Shown here: piece by piece, positions 22,792 through 34,248 of the stretch | Layout: each line of letters starts with the position of its first letter | How positions within the stretch are numbered: position 1 is the stretch's first letter | Position numbers and translations under genes: made by a program | Assembly (NCBI GenBank): GCA_964017185.1 | Contig: OZ024874.1 | Coordinates: 48,636,856-48,700,855, forward strand | Source: Rugalucina vietnamica | Taxonomy: Eukaryota > Mollusca > Bivalvia > Lucinida > Lucinidae | Reading direction: 5' to 3' | DNA length: 64,000 nt | The notes under the pieces: generated by a model | What the model was told of the DNA's origin: nothing | The model's database searches: none | The model's input: the letters and a program-made list of their open reading frames with translations, nothing else

Positions 22792-22966
22792 AGCAAAGTA
22801 TCAACTTGATCCATCCACAATTTCAAGAGATATAGACTCATAAAAACTTTAACCAAAAACTTTAACATTTTGAGCAACGCCGACGCCGACGCTAACGCCG
22901 ACGCCGACGCTGGGGTGACTGCAATAGCTCTTCCTGTACTTTCGTACAGGCGAGCTAAAAAGCATT
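22792..22966. repeat. Right end of the 167-bp-array DNA element
   Basis: It begins GCAAAGTATCAACTTGATCC, the continuation expected after 19064, then runs through CGCCGACGCCGACGC words and a terminal hairpin CTGTACTTTCGTACAG next to GCGAGCTAAAA. The CGAGCTA end mirrors the TAGCTCG at 18157. Confidence 0.55.
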
Positions 22967-24489
22967 GTAATAAGGATATACCATTTTTCGCACGAACAGG
23001 TAAATAACGGTAAATAAATGCGATCAGTAGTCTAAGAGACAAGCTCTAAAACTTTGGATAGCATTGCACATTAAAATAAGCCATAATATATTAAAATTTG
23101 CAGTAAATACGTCATACCTGTAAACCTTAAAACGCGGGTGAGTCGATGTTCTTTGTTAATAACGGTTTCCTTAGATCTTTGAACGATTTATAAGTCCGTT
23201 AGTTTTGCCAAAAATATTGGTCTCTTATTTCGGAAAGTAAACGCGTTCGTTATAACGGTAAATTATTGTCATTCTAAGTGAACTCAAGAGTATAATGCAC
23301 GATAAGTGCACTTTTTACTTTTCAGTCCCCACCAAATAGAAACCTTTTGGACACGTGACTAAGATAGTGGTGGCGCGATAGAAGGTTGAAGGACAGAAAT
23401 TACTCTTCCCTGAACAGATTGAAAAAAGAACGATACATATACTATAGAAGCCTAACTATCCTGCTTTTTATTTACGCCAATCTGCTAACCTGTGTTAAAA
23501 GAGCTTGTCATGTTGCTCTTCTGTGTTGCTATGTTTGTTGTTACGACTTGTGTTGCCTGTTTCGTTGAATCAGATCAGAATCAGAATAATTGACTGGTGA
23601 AACGTCAAATTGACAATACCAAACCAAGTGGCGCCCGGGTTGTGAGTTTTATTCACGTGTGTCAATTCCTGTACCGGGTTATATTTTCGTAATTGTATGC
23701 CAATAAATGTGTTTTGCATATACATTTACGAGAAACAAAAATTTAGCATAAATTCCATAGTCATATATATCCTTGTGGTTCAGTGTAAAGAATATTGTGG
23801 TACATGATGCTGGACGAAAAACGGAACTGCCCTATAGATTCATTGTATCCCATAGAATTATTGTATTTGACAAATTCAGTGAAGGAGCTTATTTGCAAGA
23901 CAATTGCGAGAGAGTGGAACGTATTTTGCATTTATTTTAATCAGACACCTTTCTGCACCATATTGTTCACAATATTTCATGGTATGACCAAATTAGCGCA
24001 AAAGCTGTCCATGGAAGCATATGGAAAGCACACATTTTGGACGATATTCGTAAGAAAGCACGCAAGTACTCTTCTTGTCTTCAAATTAATTTTGACGAAA
24101 ACAGTTTTTTTCCTGGAGTACGGGATACCTTGAAAACTTCTACAATCCGGAATGACGGCATGTTGATATGATTTGACGATTTATATGACGAAGTTCGAAC
24201 ACACTCTTTCATACACAAATGTACCAGTGTTATATACTATTAGACAAAATTGTTAAGTGTGAAATCTAGCTACAATGAATAAACATTTTTTGCTATTTTT
24301 CCGCGCATTTCAGGCACACACCACATAAGTGTGATTTGCAGCTTGGTAAGGTATTCTAAACGTTATTCCATACTTCCCGGTAAAGATTTAAAAGAATACA
24401 AATAACAAAATGGGTTACTTCTTTCCAAGGAATAAACCAATCAGAAAAACGTTATCAGCAGGTTGTTAACAGACACATCATAGGTAACA
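22967..24489. other. No gene recognised
   Basis: Unassigned. A 112-codon open frame at 23795-24133 has no recognisable domain and compositionally looks like chance. Confidence 0.4.
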
Positions 24490-25242
24490 ATAGACATTAG
24501 GAATTCGTGTCTGGGGGCCTTTCAAATGCCAAATATCATCTGCTAAGCTGGCTATGCAGTGAATGCAATGACCCACTATGTAAAAACTCGAATCAACAAA
24601 ACACATGCTCTTCAATATCCAATACCGTACTGCTTCAAGAAAATGTACCTGGCAACATAACAACAAATACTATTACAAACAGCACACTTTCTGAATCCTC
24701 AAACACAAGTCGCGATACAAATGAACACATAGCGTGTAGAAATCATGACGACGGCAATATAACAGCTGTGTCACAAGAATTTTTTAAATGAGTTCAAATT
24801 TAGTCGTAGGGGCGTCCATATAGCAAACTTTAACATACGTCACCTAAAACCTAAACTTGATCAAGTAAAATTTATGCTACAATGATCTGCTCTTGATATT
24901 TTCGGCGTTTGTGAAACATTTTTAAACAAAGCAATAAATGATGAAACACTTCATGTTAATGGATATACACACGAAAGAAAGGATAGAGAAGATTGTTCAG
25001 AAATTTCATCCAATAATGGCGAGGGATTCTTATTTATTTAAGAGAGGGACTTGACTATGTTAGAAGAAACGACATTGAAACGTCGGACGTAGAATCTATT
25101 TGGATTGAGGTCAAAATTCCTTCTAGTTATGTTCGGCATATCGTCCACTTTCATCTCCAACAGAATGGACAGATAAATTTTCAAGACAAATCGAAAAATC
25201 ACTTACTTTCACCGATGAAATTTATCTCATGGGTGGCTTCAA
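24490..25242 (+). pseudogene. CR1/L2-like LINE, 5' part (AP-endonuclease), split
   Basis: Decayed N-terminal coding region of a non-LTR retrotransposon. WLCSEC precedes a Ser/Thr/Asn-rich stretch, then after a frame change comes the endonuclease start HIANFNIRHLKPKLDQ, FGVCETFLN, and later [14 protein letters not shown] and [14 protein letters not shown] corresponds to the catalytic GDFN motif with Asp replaced by Gly. Several in-frame stops and frameshifts show it is dead. The frame breaks into (TA)n at 25245, and the next residues of the same domain appear at 31597. Confidence 0.8.
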
Positions 25243-25243
25243 T

Positions 25244-25692
<449 letters not shown>

Positions 25693-26201
25693 AAACTTGA
25701 AAAATGTAAATACAGCGAAATGGCTACGGAATTTTGAAAATGAAGAAATTTGGAAAATTAAACAGAAATTTAACAAAATTATGATTTTTGTGGGCTAATA
25801 CATCTTGGAGAGGTTGGAAACAGTGTTAGAACTGTCAAAGTTGAAAATCAAAAGTACTAAATGGCGTAAAATCGTATAACTGAAATTGAGAGAATTTCGT
25901 GACCGTTCACCTGTAGGATTATCGGAAATCTGAAGCGTCACCTGTAAGATTATCGGATTTCTATAGCGTCAGTCGTTAACACACCGCTACAAATGTAAAT
26001 TATAAGAACAGCTCATAAGTAAGGTACAGGTGAAGGCGGAGTCTCTATGTGCAAAATGAAGGAGTAAAGTCAATCAGGATATGGATAGACAATGTGTAAA
26101 GGGGGATGAAGTCCAAAACGGGACATCAAATCGGATCAAATATCCATGTTAGGCTAACTATACATGCTGGCCTATTGCACTATGCTGTAACACTACTGTG
26201 T

Positions 26202-29060
26202 TTAATCACCTTTATTGATACCATGTGGCTGGAGTGTGTTCAGGCGTCTGATCCAATACGTTTCACGAGCTTTTCTTGCCGAATCAGACCAGTTGATGTC
26301 ATGGTCAAGACAGCATAGAGTAACGTGGCTGTTAAAGTCATGTCCAGGTAAAGTGAAGTGTTCCGCTACCGGTGCCCTTTGAAACCTCCGGTGTTTCCAA
26401 TCAGAGCGGTGACCATTGATACGCTTATGGAGGGGTTGTCCAGTCTCACCTATATACTGCTTGTTGCACTTTGTGCAGGTGATCAGATAAACCACATTCT
26501 TGGATTTGCAGTTTGTTTGATGTTTGAGTTTCACTGGCGCGCCGTTGGACGACTTGGCAACCTGAGTAGGTGTCATGACCTTGCAACAAGAACATGCCCT
26601 TCCCCCACAAGGCTTCGACTCCCCAGGTGGGGTGTTGTCCATAGGGTCTTGTGGTAGTCTAGCTTTGACTAGAAGGTCCCTGAGGCTCTTGGGGCGTCTA
26701 TATGCCATCACGGGCTTCTTAGGAAATACCTTCTTCAGGCGTTCTGAGGAATCAATGATAGACCAGTGTTTGTTGACGATTTCCTTAACTTTGGGTAGTT
26801 CAGGATGATATGTCATAACAAAAGGGGTGGCCGTATCTGTCGACTCCTCTTTGGGTCTGTAAGATAGTAGATCCCCTCGTTTGTGTGATCTGGCTTTGGC
26901 GATAGCAGTACTTATTTCCTGTAAGCTGTAACCCCGTCTTTTCAGATGGCTGGTCAATTCCTTGACCCTGTTCTCAAATGCATCCGTTGTAGAGCATATG
27001 CGTCTGATGCGCAAGGCAAGGCTGTACGGAATGTTACGGCATATGTGTTTGGGATGACAACTGGTGGGAAGGAGGTATTGGTGAGTGTCAGTGGGCTTGG
27101 TATACAAGTCCACCTGGATGCTATCACCTACCAGGGTAGAGTTGGTGTCTAGGAACACATGGTTGTCATTGGAGGTTTCGGCCGTGAACTTTATGGTTGG
27201 GTGAAAGTTGTTGGCCTCCTCCAAGAAGGTCTGGAGATTGTCCCGACCATGACCCCATTTCATGTCGATGTCGTCGATGAACCGAAGCCATGAAAAGGGT
27301 TTTAGTTGTACTGTCCGGAGAAGCTGGCCTTCTAACTTTCCCATGAATATATTTGCATAGGCTGGTGCCATTTTTGTTCCCATTGCAGTCCCTTGTACTT
27401 GAAGGTAATGTCTACCATTGAATTCGAAGTTATTACACTTCAAGATTATTGTGAGAAGCTCTACCAGTGTTTTAGTTGGAGGGTCTTTGACATGTCTCCT
27501 ATCCCATGCCTCCTCACAGGCTTGAATGCCGTCTTGGTGAGGTATGTTCGTATACAGGGCTGTAACGTCAAGGGATACTAGGAGAGTTTCTTGGGAGACC
27601 GGACCCGCTTCGTCCAATTTTCTTAAATAATCTGAGGTATCTTTCAGGTGAGACGGTAGATCTAGGACATGGGGCTGCAAGTGGAGATCTACAAATTCAG
27701 AGATCTTCTCTGTAGGATGCCCATTAGCAGAGACTATAGGGCGTCCAGGGTTGCCAGCTTTGTGTATTTTAGGGAGTAGATAGAATCGTCCGGCTCTTGG
27801 TCGATCAACAATGAGAAAGTCCATATTCTTCTCAGAGATATGACCATCTTCATACATGGAATGAACAGCCAAAGAGACTTTCTTGGCGAATTCATCTGTT
27901 GGGTCATGATCAAGGGGCTTGTAGTGCCTGGAGTCCGACAATTGCCTCTCTGCCTCGGAGATATAGTGCTCTCTATCCATAACAACAACAGCCGAGCCTT
28001 TGTCAGCCGGTTTAATGACAATGTCATTGTTTCTTTGTAGAGAAAAGAGAGCTTGGCGTTCGGCCTTGGTAAGGTTGTCATGTCTTGGATTATTTGGCTT
28101 GTGTGAAGTAATATCTGACTCGACACTTGAAATGAAGGTCTCAAGATCTCGACCCTGCTTGGGAGGTTGCCATGAACTTTTGAGGACAAACTTAGGGTAT
28201 TTCTCCTTTGGGCGATCCGGCATGTTCATAAATGTAGTAAGCTGTGTGGCTATGCTTGCATTAGAATCATCTGGATCGTCATCAGAGACAGAGCTCATGT
28301 CATTTTCTGTGGTTTGTACCTTTGTAAAGTGTGACATGAGCCTCATTCTGCGGCTAAATGCCACTGTGTCCTCAACCAGTTTTCCGCGATCGTAACTTTT
28401 TGGGCGCGGGCAGAAACCCAAACCCTTAGATAGAAGTGCTTCTTCAGGTTTCGATAGCTCTCTACTAGACAAATTTAGGACAAAGTTTGAGGACTTGTTG
28501 TCTTGCTTGTCCTGAACCTTGTTGATTCGTCTGGATCGCCTACTTCTAGGCTTACGTGCATCTGGTGGCTTCTCCGGAGGTATGGAGTTTGATGTGGGTG
28601 GCACGCCTAAGACTCTCAACTTTTTCTCACCTTTGTTTGTGAGAAGTCTTTCTTGTCTTTTAGACTCTATATTGAGTCTGGAGAGCACTCTGTTCAGAGA
28701 TGATTCGCCCGCAGTTTGTTTCAACTCTTGTTTGAGGTCTTCAAGGGTTGTGTTTAAGTTCCGTAAGAGTGCGCAAAATTGGCCCAGCAACAATGTCATA
28801 ATATCGATAGAAGTTTTCGTGAAAATGCCTTCGACACGTTTGTGAAACCGTAATGATGGTTTTCCTGGTCCGTTGATGTGGGCATTGAACTTCAGCCCGT
28901 TCGGGATGACTTTGTGTTGTAAGCATTTGGTCAGGAATTGACACTGATGGCTGTATTTAGCTTGTTTCAGTGTATTGGAGAGCATAGTTTGCTCAAGAAG
29001 TGTGTGGTTGACCCTGTCAGGGGACTTGGTCATTGTAACGAAATTAATGAGGTATAACAC
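26202..29060 (-). CDS. PLE polyprotein: reverse transcriptase plus GIY-YIG endonuclease
   Basis: A 952-codon intact ORF. The N-terminal region (residues 1-330) is basic and low in motifs, including a Pro/Arg/Lys-rich stretch near 155-185 and GLGFCPRP near 214-221. The RT follows: IKPADKGSAVVV (349-360), FYLLPKIHK (426-434), motif A SLDVTALYTNIPH (496-508), motif B GTAMGTKMAPAYAN (557-570), motif C FIDD (594-597). A Cys-rich linker (CGGRACSCC) leads to a GIY-YIG nuclease at 855-952 (VVYLITC, QYIGETG, KRINGH). RT first and nuclease last is the canonical Penelope/Poseidon/Neptune order, opposite to the Naiad arrangement. It would copy and insert its own RNA in the nucleus. No stops or frameshifts, so it may be active. 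Confidence 0.92.
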   Translation of the reverse strand: MLYLINFVTMTKSPDRVNHTLLEQTMLSNTLKQAKYSHQCQFLTKCLQHKVIPNGLKFNAHINGPGKPSLRFHKRVEGIFTKTSIDIMTLLLGQFCALLRNLNTTLEDLKQELKQTAGESSLNRVLSRLNIESKRQERLLTNKGEKKLRVLGVPPTSNSIPPEKPPDARKPRSRRSRRINKVQDKQDNKSSNFVLNLSSRELSKPEEALLSKGLGFCPRPKSYDRGKLVEDTVAFSRRMRLMSHFTKVQTTENDMSSVSDDDPDDSNASIATQLTTFMNMPDRPKEKYPKFVLKSSWQPPKQGRDLETFISSVESDITSHKPNNPRHDNLTKAERQALFSLQRNNDIVIKPADKGSAVVVMDREHYISEAERQLSDSRHYKPLDHDPTDEFAKKVSLAVHSMYEDGHISEKNMDFLIVDRPRAGRFYLLPKIHKAGNPGRPIVSANGHPTEKISEFVDLHLQPHVLDLPSHLKDTSDYLRKLDEAGPVSQETLLVSLDVTALYTNIPHQDGIQACEEAWDRRHVKDPPTKTLVELLTIILKCNNFEFNGRHYLQVQGTAMGTKMAPAYANIFMGKLEGQLLRTVQLKPFSWLRFIDDIDMKWGHGRDNLQTFLEEANNFHPTIKFTAETSNDNHVFLDTNSTLVGDSIQVDLYTKPTDTHQYLLPTSCHPKHICRNIPYSLALRIRRICSTTDAFENRVKELTSHLKRRGYSLQEISTAIAKARSHKRGDLLSYRPKEESTDTATPFVMTYHPELPKVKEIVNKHWSIIDSSERLKKVFPKKPVMAYRRPKSLRDLLVKARLPQDPMDNTPPGESKPCGGRACSCCKVMTPTQVAKSSNGAPVKLKHQTNCKSKNVVYLITCTKCNKQYIGETGQPLHKRINGHRSDWKHRRFQRAPVAEHFTLPGHDFNSHVTLCCLDHDINWSDSARKARETYWIRRLNTLQPHGINKGD

Positions 29061-29260
29061 AGAAGGTTGAAGTGACTTAAAAAGGTGCTGGTGAAACTAA
29101 GGATCTAAAAAAATAATTGAAGCGGTTGGATACAGAAAAAAGAAAAAGGGAAAAAATTCTAACTACTGAGCTAAGCTATAAAACTACTCAACTAAATATG
29201 AAATGTGACCGGGTTTAATTGGATCGCAAGGATACAAGATGTATATAAATTAATAGTAAA

Positions 29261-29584
29261 ATATGAGATTTAGGTAATATACATCAAACAATCAAACCCT
29301 GTCGGTAGCACTGGATCCAAGTTGGATGCTAAAATGATATGCGGTAAGTATATATGGAGATTTTATCATCAACAGTGCAAAATCCTATTTGTGCCTGAGC
29401 GCGCTTTCGCCTTTCGGCTTCTTCAGAGGCTTACTAAATACTACATAATAAGAGTGTGATATCTACATCTGCCTGACATAGGCAGTCCAAAACTAGGAGA
29501 CAAAATGTAATCTAAAAATTCTACATACTACTCATAACATTGTAAAACCTTATATAACTACATAAGAAATAAACACACCGCTAC
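29261..29584 (-). repeat. PLE pseudo-LTR, right copy (5' of the ORF)
   Basis: Direct repeat of 25369-25692 at an offset of exactly 3892. It ends at CCGCTAC, where the sequence switches to the inverted copy through a 3-bp overlap (TAC). It contains the hammerhead motif at 29393-29430. Confidence 0.85.
29393..29430 (-). ncRNA. Hammerhead ribozyme motif in upstream pseudo-LTR
   Basis: Identical in layout to 25501-25538. Lying upstream of the ORF on the coding strand, it could define the 5' end of processed element RNA, the role suggested for such ribozymes in other retroelements (inference). Confidence 0.7.
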
Positions 29585-30290
29585 TGCTATCGCCAAAGCC
29601 AGATCACACAAACGAGGGGATCTACTATCTTACAGACCCAAAGAGGAGTCGACAGATACGGCCACCCCTTTTGTTATGACATATCATCCTGAACTACCCA
29701 AAGTTAAGGAAATCGTCAACAAACACTTGTCTATCATTGATTCCTCAGAACGCCTGAAGAAGGTATTTCCTAAGAAGCCCGTGATGGCATATAGACGCCC
29801 CAAGAGCCTCAGGGACCTTCTAGTCAAAGCTAGACTACCACAAGACCCTATGGACAACACCCCACCTGGGGAGTCGAAGCCTTGTGGGGGAAGGGCATGT
29901 TCTTGTTGCAAGGTCATGACACCTACTCAGGTTGCCAAGTCGTCCAACGGCGCGCCAGTGAAACTCAAACATCAAACAAACTGCAAATCCAAGAATGTGG
30001 TTTATCTGATCACCTGCACAAAGTGCAACAAGCAGTATATAGGTGAGACTGGACAACCCCTCCATAAGCGTATCAATGGTCACCGCTCTGATTGGAAACA
30101 CCGGAGGTTTCAAAGGGCACCGGTAGCGGAACACTTCACTTTACCTGGACATGACTTTAACAGCCACGTTACTCTATGCTGTCTTGACCATGACATCAAC
30201 TGGTCTGATTCGGCAAGAAAAGCTCGTGAAACGTATTGGATCAGACGCCTGAACACACTCCAGCCACATGGTATCAATAAAGGTGATTAA
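29584..30290 (+). pseudogene. PLE C-terminal fragment with GIY-YIG endonuclease
   Basis: About 235 codons, open to the junction, matching the last quarter of the 952-codon ORF with at least one substitution (KHLSIID for KHWSIID). The nuclease motifs YLITC, QYIGETG and KRINGH are intact, but there is no RT and no start of its own. It is a by-product of the compound insertion rather than a gene. Confidence 0.85.
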
Positions 30291-30953
30291 ACACAGTAGT
30301 GTTACAGCATAGTGCAATAGGCCAGCATGTATAGTTAGCCTAACATGGATATTTGATCCGATTTGATGTCCCGTTTTGGACTTCATCCCCCTTTACACAT
30401 TGTCTATCCATATCCTGATAGACTTTACTCCTTCATTTTGCACATAGAGACTCCGCCTTCACCTGTACCTTACTTATGAGCTGTTCTTATAATTTACATT
30501 TGTAGCGGTGTGTTAACGACTGACGCTATAGAAATCCGATAATCTTACAGGTGACGCTTCAGATTTCCGATAATCCTACAGGTGAACGGTCACGAAATTC
30601 TCTCAATTTCAGTTATACGATTTTACGCCATTTAGTACTTTTGATTTTCAACTTTGACAGTTCTAACACTGTTTCCAACCTCTCCAAGATGTATTAGCCC
30701 ACAAAAATCATAATTTTGTTAAATTTCTGTTTAATTTTCCAAATTTCTTCATTTTCAAAATTCCGTAGCCATTTCGCTGTATTTACATTTTTCAAGTTTG
30801 TAGCGGTGTGTTTATTTCTTATGTAGTTATATAAGGTTTTACAATGTTATGAGTAGTATGTAGAATTTTTAGATTACATTTTGTCTCCTAGTTTTGGACT
30901 GCCTATGTCAGGCAGATGTAGATATCACACTCTTATTATGTAGTATTTAGTAA

Positions 30954-30991
30954 GCCTCTGAAGAAGCCGAAAGGCGAAAGCGCGCTCAGGC
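30954..30991 (+). ncRNA. Hammerhead ribozyme motif in inverted PLE copy
   Basis: GCCT 30954-30957, CTGAAGA 30958-30964, stem II GCC/GGC 30966-30975, GAAA 30976-30979, stem III GCGCGC 30980-30985, UC 30986-30987 (predicted cleavage after 30987), AGGC 30988-30991. Confidence 0.7.
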
Positions 30992-31028
30992 ACAAATAGG
31001 ATTTTGCACTGTTGATGATAAAATCTCC

Positions 31029-31105
<77 letters not shown>
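31029..31105. repeat. (TA)n microsatellite, right border of PLE insertion
   Basis: About 77 bases of TA with one interruption (ATATTATAT near 31050). With 25245-25367 it brackets the compound PLE, matching the reported preference of PLEs for microsatellites. Confidence 0.9.
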
Positions 31106-31106
<1 letters not shown>

Positions 31107-31109
<3 letters not shown>

Positions 31110-31596
31110 AGATTTTATCATTAACGGTGCAAAATTTTATTTGTGCCTGAGCTAGCTTTCGCCTTTCGGCTTCATCAGAGGCATACTGATTAGTGCAAGT
31201 TTACAGAAAAATAGAAGGTGAGACGGCGAAAATGGCCGTCCTCGATTTTTGAGATAAGCATAGTATACTGTATAGTAGTGTTACTTTATTAGTTAATCTT
31301 TTGACTCAATGATTAACTAATGGAGTAACACTACTATACAGTGGAAACAAGGGACACTATATAGCTATTCAGCTTGATGCGTACCCATATGAATGTTTTC
31401 CTGTTATAAAATATTTCTATAAACAATTATAAAATACTAAAAAACGTTACGTTTCTTTGATATTAATTTTCGCGCGTTGACGCCGGAAATAGTATCACTG
31501 ACGTCGTAACGTAAATAACATTGCTTGAAAATTCCAAGATGGATGAAACCGGTAGCAATAAATGAAAAGAAAGTTCCAGTGTGTCTTTTTTGACTT
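31107..31596. mobile_element. Second, diverged PLE terminal fragment plus unassigned sequence
   Basis: It starts ATGGAGATTTTATCATTAACGG, colinear with the pseudo-LTR in minus orientation for about 80 bp, then diverges. At about 31271-31343 a hairpin with roughly 28-bp arms (TAGTAGTGTTACT / AGTAACACTACTA) is present. The remainder up to the LINE border at about 31597 is unassigned. Confidence 0.6.
31145..31182 (-). ncRNA. Hammerhead ribozyme motif, diverged copy
   Basis: On the minus strand: GCCU, CUGAUGA, A, GCC-GAAA-GGC, GAAA, GCUAGC, UC, AGGC. Same 38-nt architecture as the other three, but with the fully canonical CUGAUGA core and a changed stem III loop (UA for GC). Flanking sequence has diverged while the fold has not. 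Confidence 0.7.
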
Positions 31597-33640
31597 TTGA
31601 ATTATATATATATAAAGAACAATTATGCAACACTAAATGGAAACATGCAATTGAAATTAATGACTTAAAACAGCTTATCAAAGAACCAACGCGAATCACA
31701 GCTAATTCCTAAACAATCATAGACCATTTTTACGCATCCAAACCTGATTTTTAAAATTAGTAGTTGATTTATCGGTACCTAATATTGCAGTTAGTGACCA
31801 TTTTCCTATACAATTTACACGTGCTACCAGAAAATCTAATATAAAACGAAATATGCATACGATACAATACCGGTCATATAAGGCTTTCAACGAAGAACAT
31901 TTTCTCTCAGATATGACAGGCACTATGACAAATATCAATATTTCTCCTGTGAGCTCGTATCAAACTTTTGAAACTTTTATCCAAAAAATTATGACTGTAT
32001 TTGACAAGCATGCCTCAATCAAGACAAAACGGGTGAACAAAAAAGAATCTCAACCAGACTGGTATAACGAGGATATCAAATTTGCTAATAAACAGAGAGA
32101 TATGTACCATAAGTCACGAAACTGGCCTCAGTTCAAACATTGGCGAACTAAAACCATACAGTTAATACGAACTGCATAAAAAGTTTTTTTTTTTTGCAAA
32201 GTCAATTGCCGAAAATAAAGACAATACATATTTGTGGAAACATATAAAAGACATAAATGGTAATTCAAAACAAAAAGAAAATAAGCTTTCCGATGAACTG
32301 ACAGTAAACGGAAATTCTACGACTGATCCACAAATTATTTCAGAATGCCTGAATACCTTCTTCTCAACAATAAGCGATAAACTAAAGTCTGAAAACCCAC
32401 AACACAATGCACAGTTTGAGACAAGTACTCTCTTGATAATTACATAAAAACTAAAATACCATATACAGTCCAGTTTGGCATTCCTCTCATGAAAATGACC
32501 AATCCCATAACATCTTTGAAGTCGCTTGATGTAACAAAAGCTACGGGTCTCGATGGCATTACTCCTAGAATTTTGAAGACATCAGCCGAAACAGTAGCAC
32601 CAACTCTGTTAGAAATAATAAATTTAAGCCCGATCAATGGCCAATTCCCGGAATCACTTGCCAAAATCAAACCGATTCATAAAGGAGGTACAAAATTGGA
32701 CCCTTGAAATAATCGTCCTATCTCAGTTCTCCCAGTAATATATAGAATAATAGCAAAACATATTACATGTACAAAGCACCTGTTCGCCTATCTAGAAACG
32801 TTTGACATTCTACACAAGTCTCAGTCAGGGTTTAGAAAAAATCATTACTGTGCAATACTGCATTACTAGGCTTACTAGACAAATGGCTGAAAAATATTGA
32901 GAAAGGAGAACTCACAGGCGCAGTTTTCTTTGACCTAAGAAAAGCATTTGATGTTGTTGACCATGAAATTTTACTAATGAAACTTAAGTCCCACAAATTT
33001 GACAATCGCACTATGGAATGAATGACATCGTACCTGGCAAATAGAAGACAATGCATTGTAGATAAAACAGCAACCTCTTCTTTCCAGCAAGTTACATCTG
33101 GTGTGCCACAGGGCTCTGTACCAGGCCCAGTGCTTTTTCTTATTTTCATTAATGACACGCCTTTATACATCAATGAGGCATATGCCGAAATGTATGCGGT
33201 TGATACAACTGCCCATACAGCTCATCAAGATCAAAATGTTGTTCAAGTAAAACTCCAGGGTAGTTCAACTGATTTCAAATTTTGGTGCATTGTACACAAA
33301 ATGTTTGTAAACGTAACCAAAACATATTCTATGTCTATAGGAAGTGGGCAAAATTTATCCAATTATGATGAATTAAATATTACAATTGATAATGAAGATA
33401 TCTCAAACGTTAACAACCAAAAACTGCTGGAGATAATCATCGATAAAACGCTCTTCTGGGATAAACAAATCGACTCTGTTTGTCTTATTGTCACAAGACG
33501 AATAACTCTTTTAAAACTACTATTCAAATATGTGGACATGCCCAATCTCAAGCTTTACTATAACTCCTATATTTTACCTATCTTTGACTATGACTGCATG
33601 ATTTGGGGACAGTGTTCAACATACAATATCAACAGACCGT
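31597..33640 (+). pseudogene. CR1/L2-like LINE, 3' part (end of endonuclease plus RT)
   Basis: Continuation of the LINE at 24490-25242. It resumes with KEQLCNTKWKHAIE, LIKEPTRIT, IDHFYASKPD and VSDHFPIQF (the endonuclease SDH motif). The linker contains QPDWYNEDI. RT: TGLDGITPRIL, NRPISVLPVIYRI, GAVFFDLRKAFDVVDH and SGVPQGSVPGPVLF; the catalytic FADD is degraded to YAVDTT. Stops occur for example after GGTKLDP and DNRTME, and a T run near 32184 breaks the frame. It was dead or dying before or soon after the PLE inserted. Confidence 0.85.
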
Positions 33641-33792
33641 ACAAATGTGTCCCGAAGCACACCCGTACCAAAACTACCTCCAATGTACCCCCAATATGAT
33701 AATCATAACAATACTTACCCATACACATCGTTCTAGCTGCCTGGCCACAATTGAGTTTGAGCTGTACAGATCCACTAATTTCTGAAAATAAT

Positions 33793-34025
33793 ATGAGCCG
33801 CCGCATGGAAAAACACCAACAATCTGCATACTATAATAGGCGAAAACAAAGGCACAGATCAGCCAGCTTTGCAGGAAGTGCACAGCTGATCAGTGCCTTT
33901 GTTTTCGCTACACAAATAGTACAATCCTTGTTCTTCTTCAATCCAAAATTTCAAGTTTCTAGCCTGCTTCTGTGACTGTACAGGCCGGTTTGTGTCGGAC
34001 CTGGTCAGAACCCAATTTACTGACG
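33793..34025. mobile_element. Palindromic MITE, copy b
   Basis: GAGCCGCCGCATGG end, AACACCAACAATCTGCAT, core GGCGAAAACAAAGGCACAGATCAG paired with CTGATCAGTGCCTTTGTTTTCGC, then ACAGGCCGGTTTGTGTCGGACCTGG. It lies just downstream of the CUB-exon stop. Confidence 0.75.
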
Positions 34026-34248
34026 CCTTGCTTCGAGGTTGTTTTGGTTTGTTTGTGACTTTATCAAACGTCAAATGTTCTGCCTTTTCGGGACAACGTT
34101 TCTTAACCATCTCTCTGTGAAAACAGTCTTCCTTGTTGTTGTTTTGTTTAATTTTGCTATCTATACTCATATCGTAAGTTAATAACATACATAGTATGCA
34201 AGATGACTCAGTCATCATATGAAGGCATCATCTCTATTGTCCAAAATG

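Larger units (their letters stand above)
29582..31035 (+). mobile_element. Inverted, 5'-truncated PLE copy
   Basis: Plus-strand copy starting inside the ORF (TGCTATCGCCAAAGCC), running through the ORF end and the 3' UTR into a pseudo-LTR at about 30790-31035. It is nearly identical to the minus-strand copy. Compared with 25369-25692 its terminal repeat lacks the outer ~90 bp and stops at (TA)n. Confidence 0.85.

Noticed and set aside
22590-23042. 150-codon minus-strand frame
   Set aside because: It runs across the right end of a tandem-repeat DNA element including GCCGACGCC words, which produce a low-complexity Ala/Ser stretch; not a gene.
23795-24133. 112-codon open frame
   Set aside because: No domain, no splice borders, no similarity to neighbouring modules; expected by chance in AT-rich DNA of this length.
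28000-28845. Several 60-150-codon frames on the strand opposite the PLE ORF, and in other frames of it
   Set aside because: Shadows of the 952-codon PLE coding region; no independent motifs.
31271-31343. The hairpin as a pre-miRNA
   Set aside because: Arms are AT-rich and nearly perfect and it lies in PLE debris; no evidence for a conserved mature arm. More likely a MITE end.
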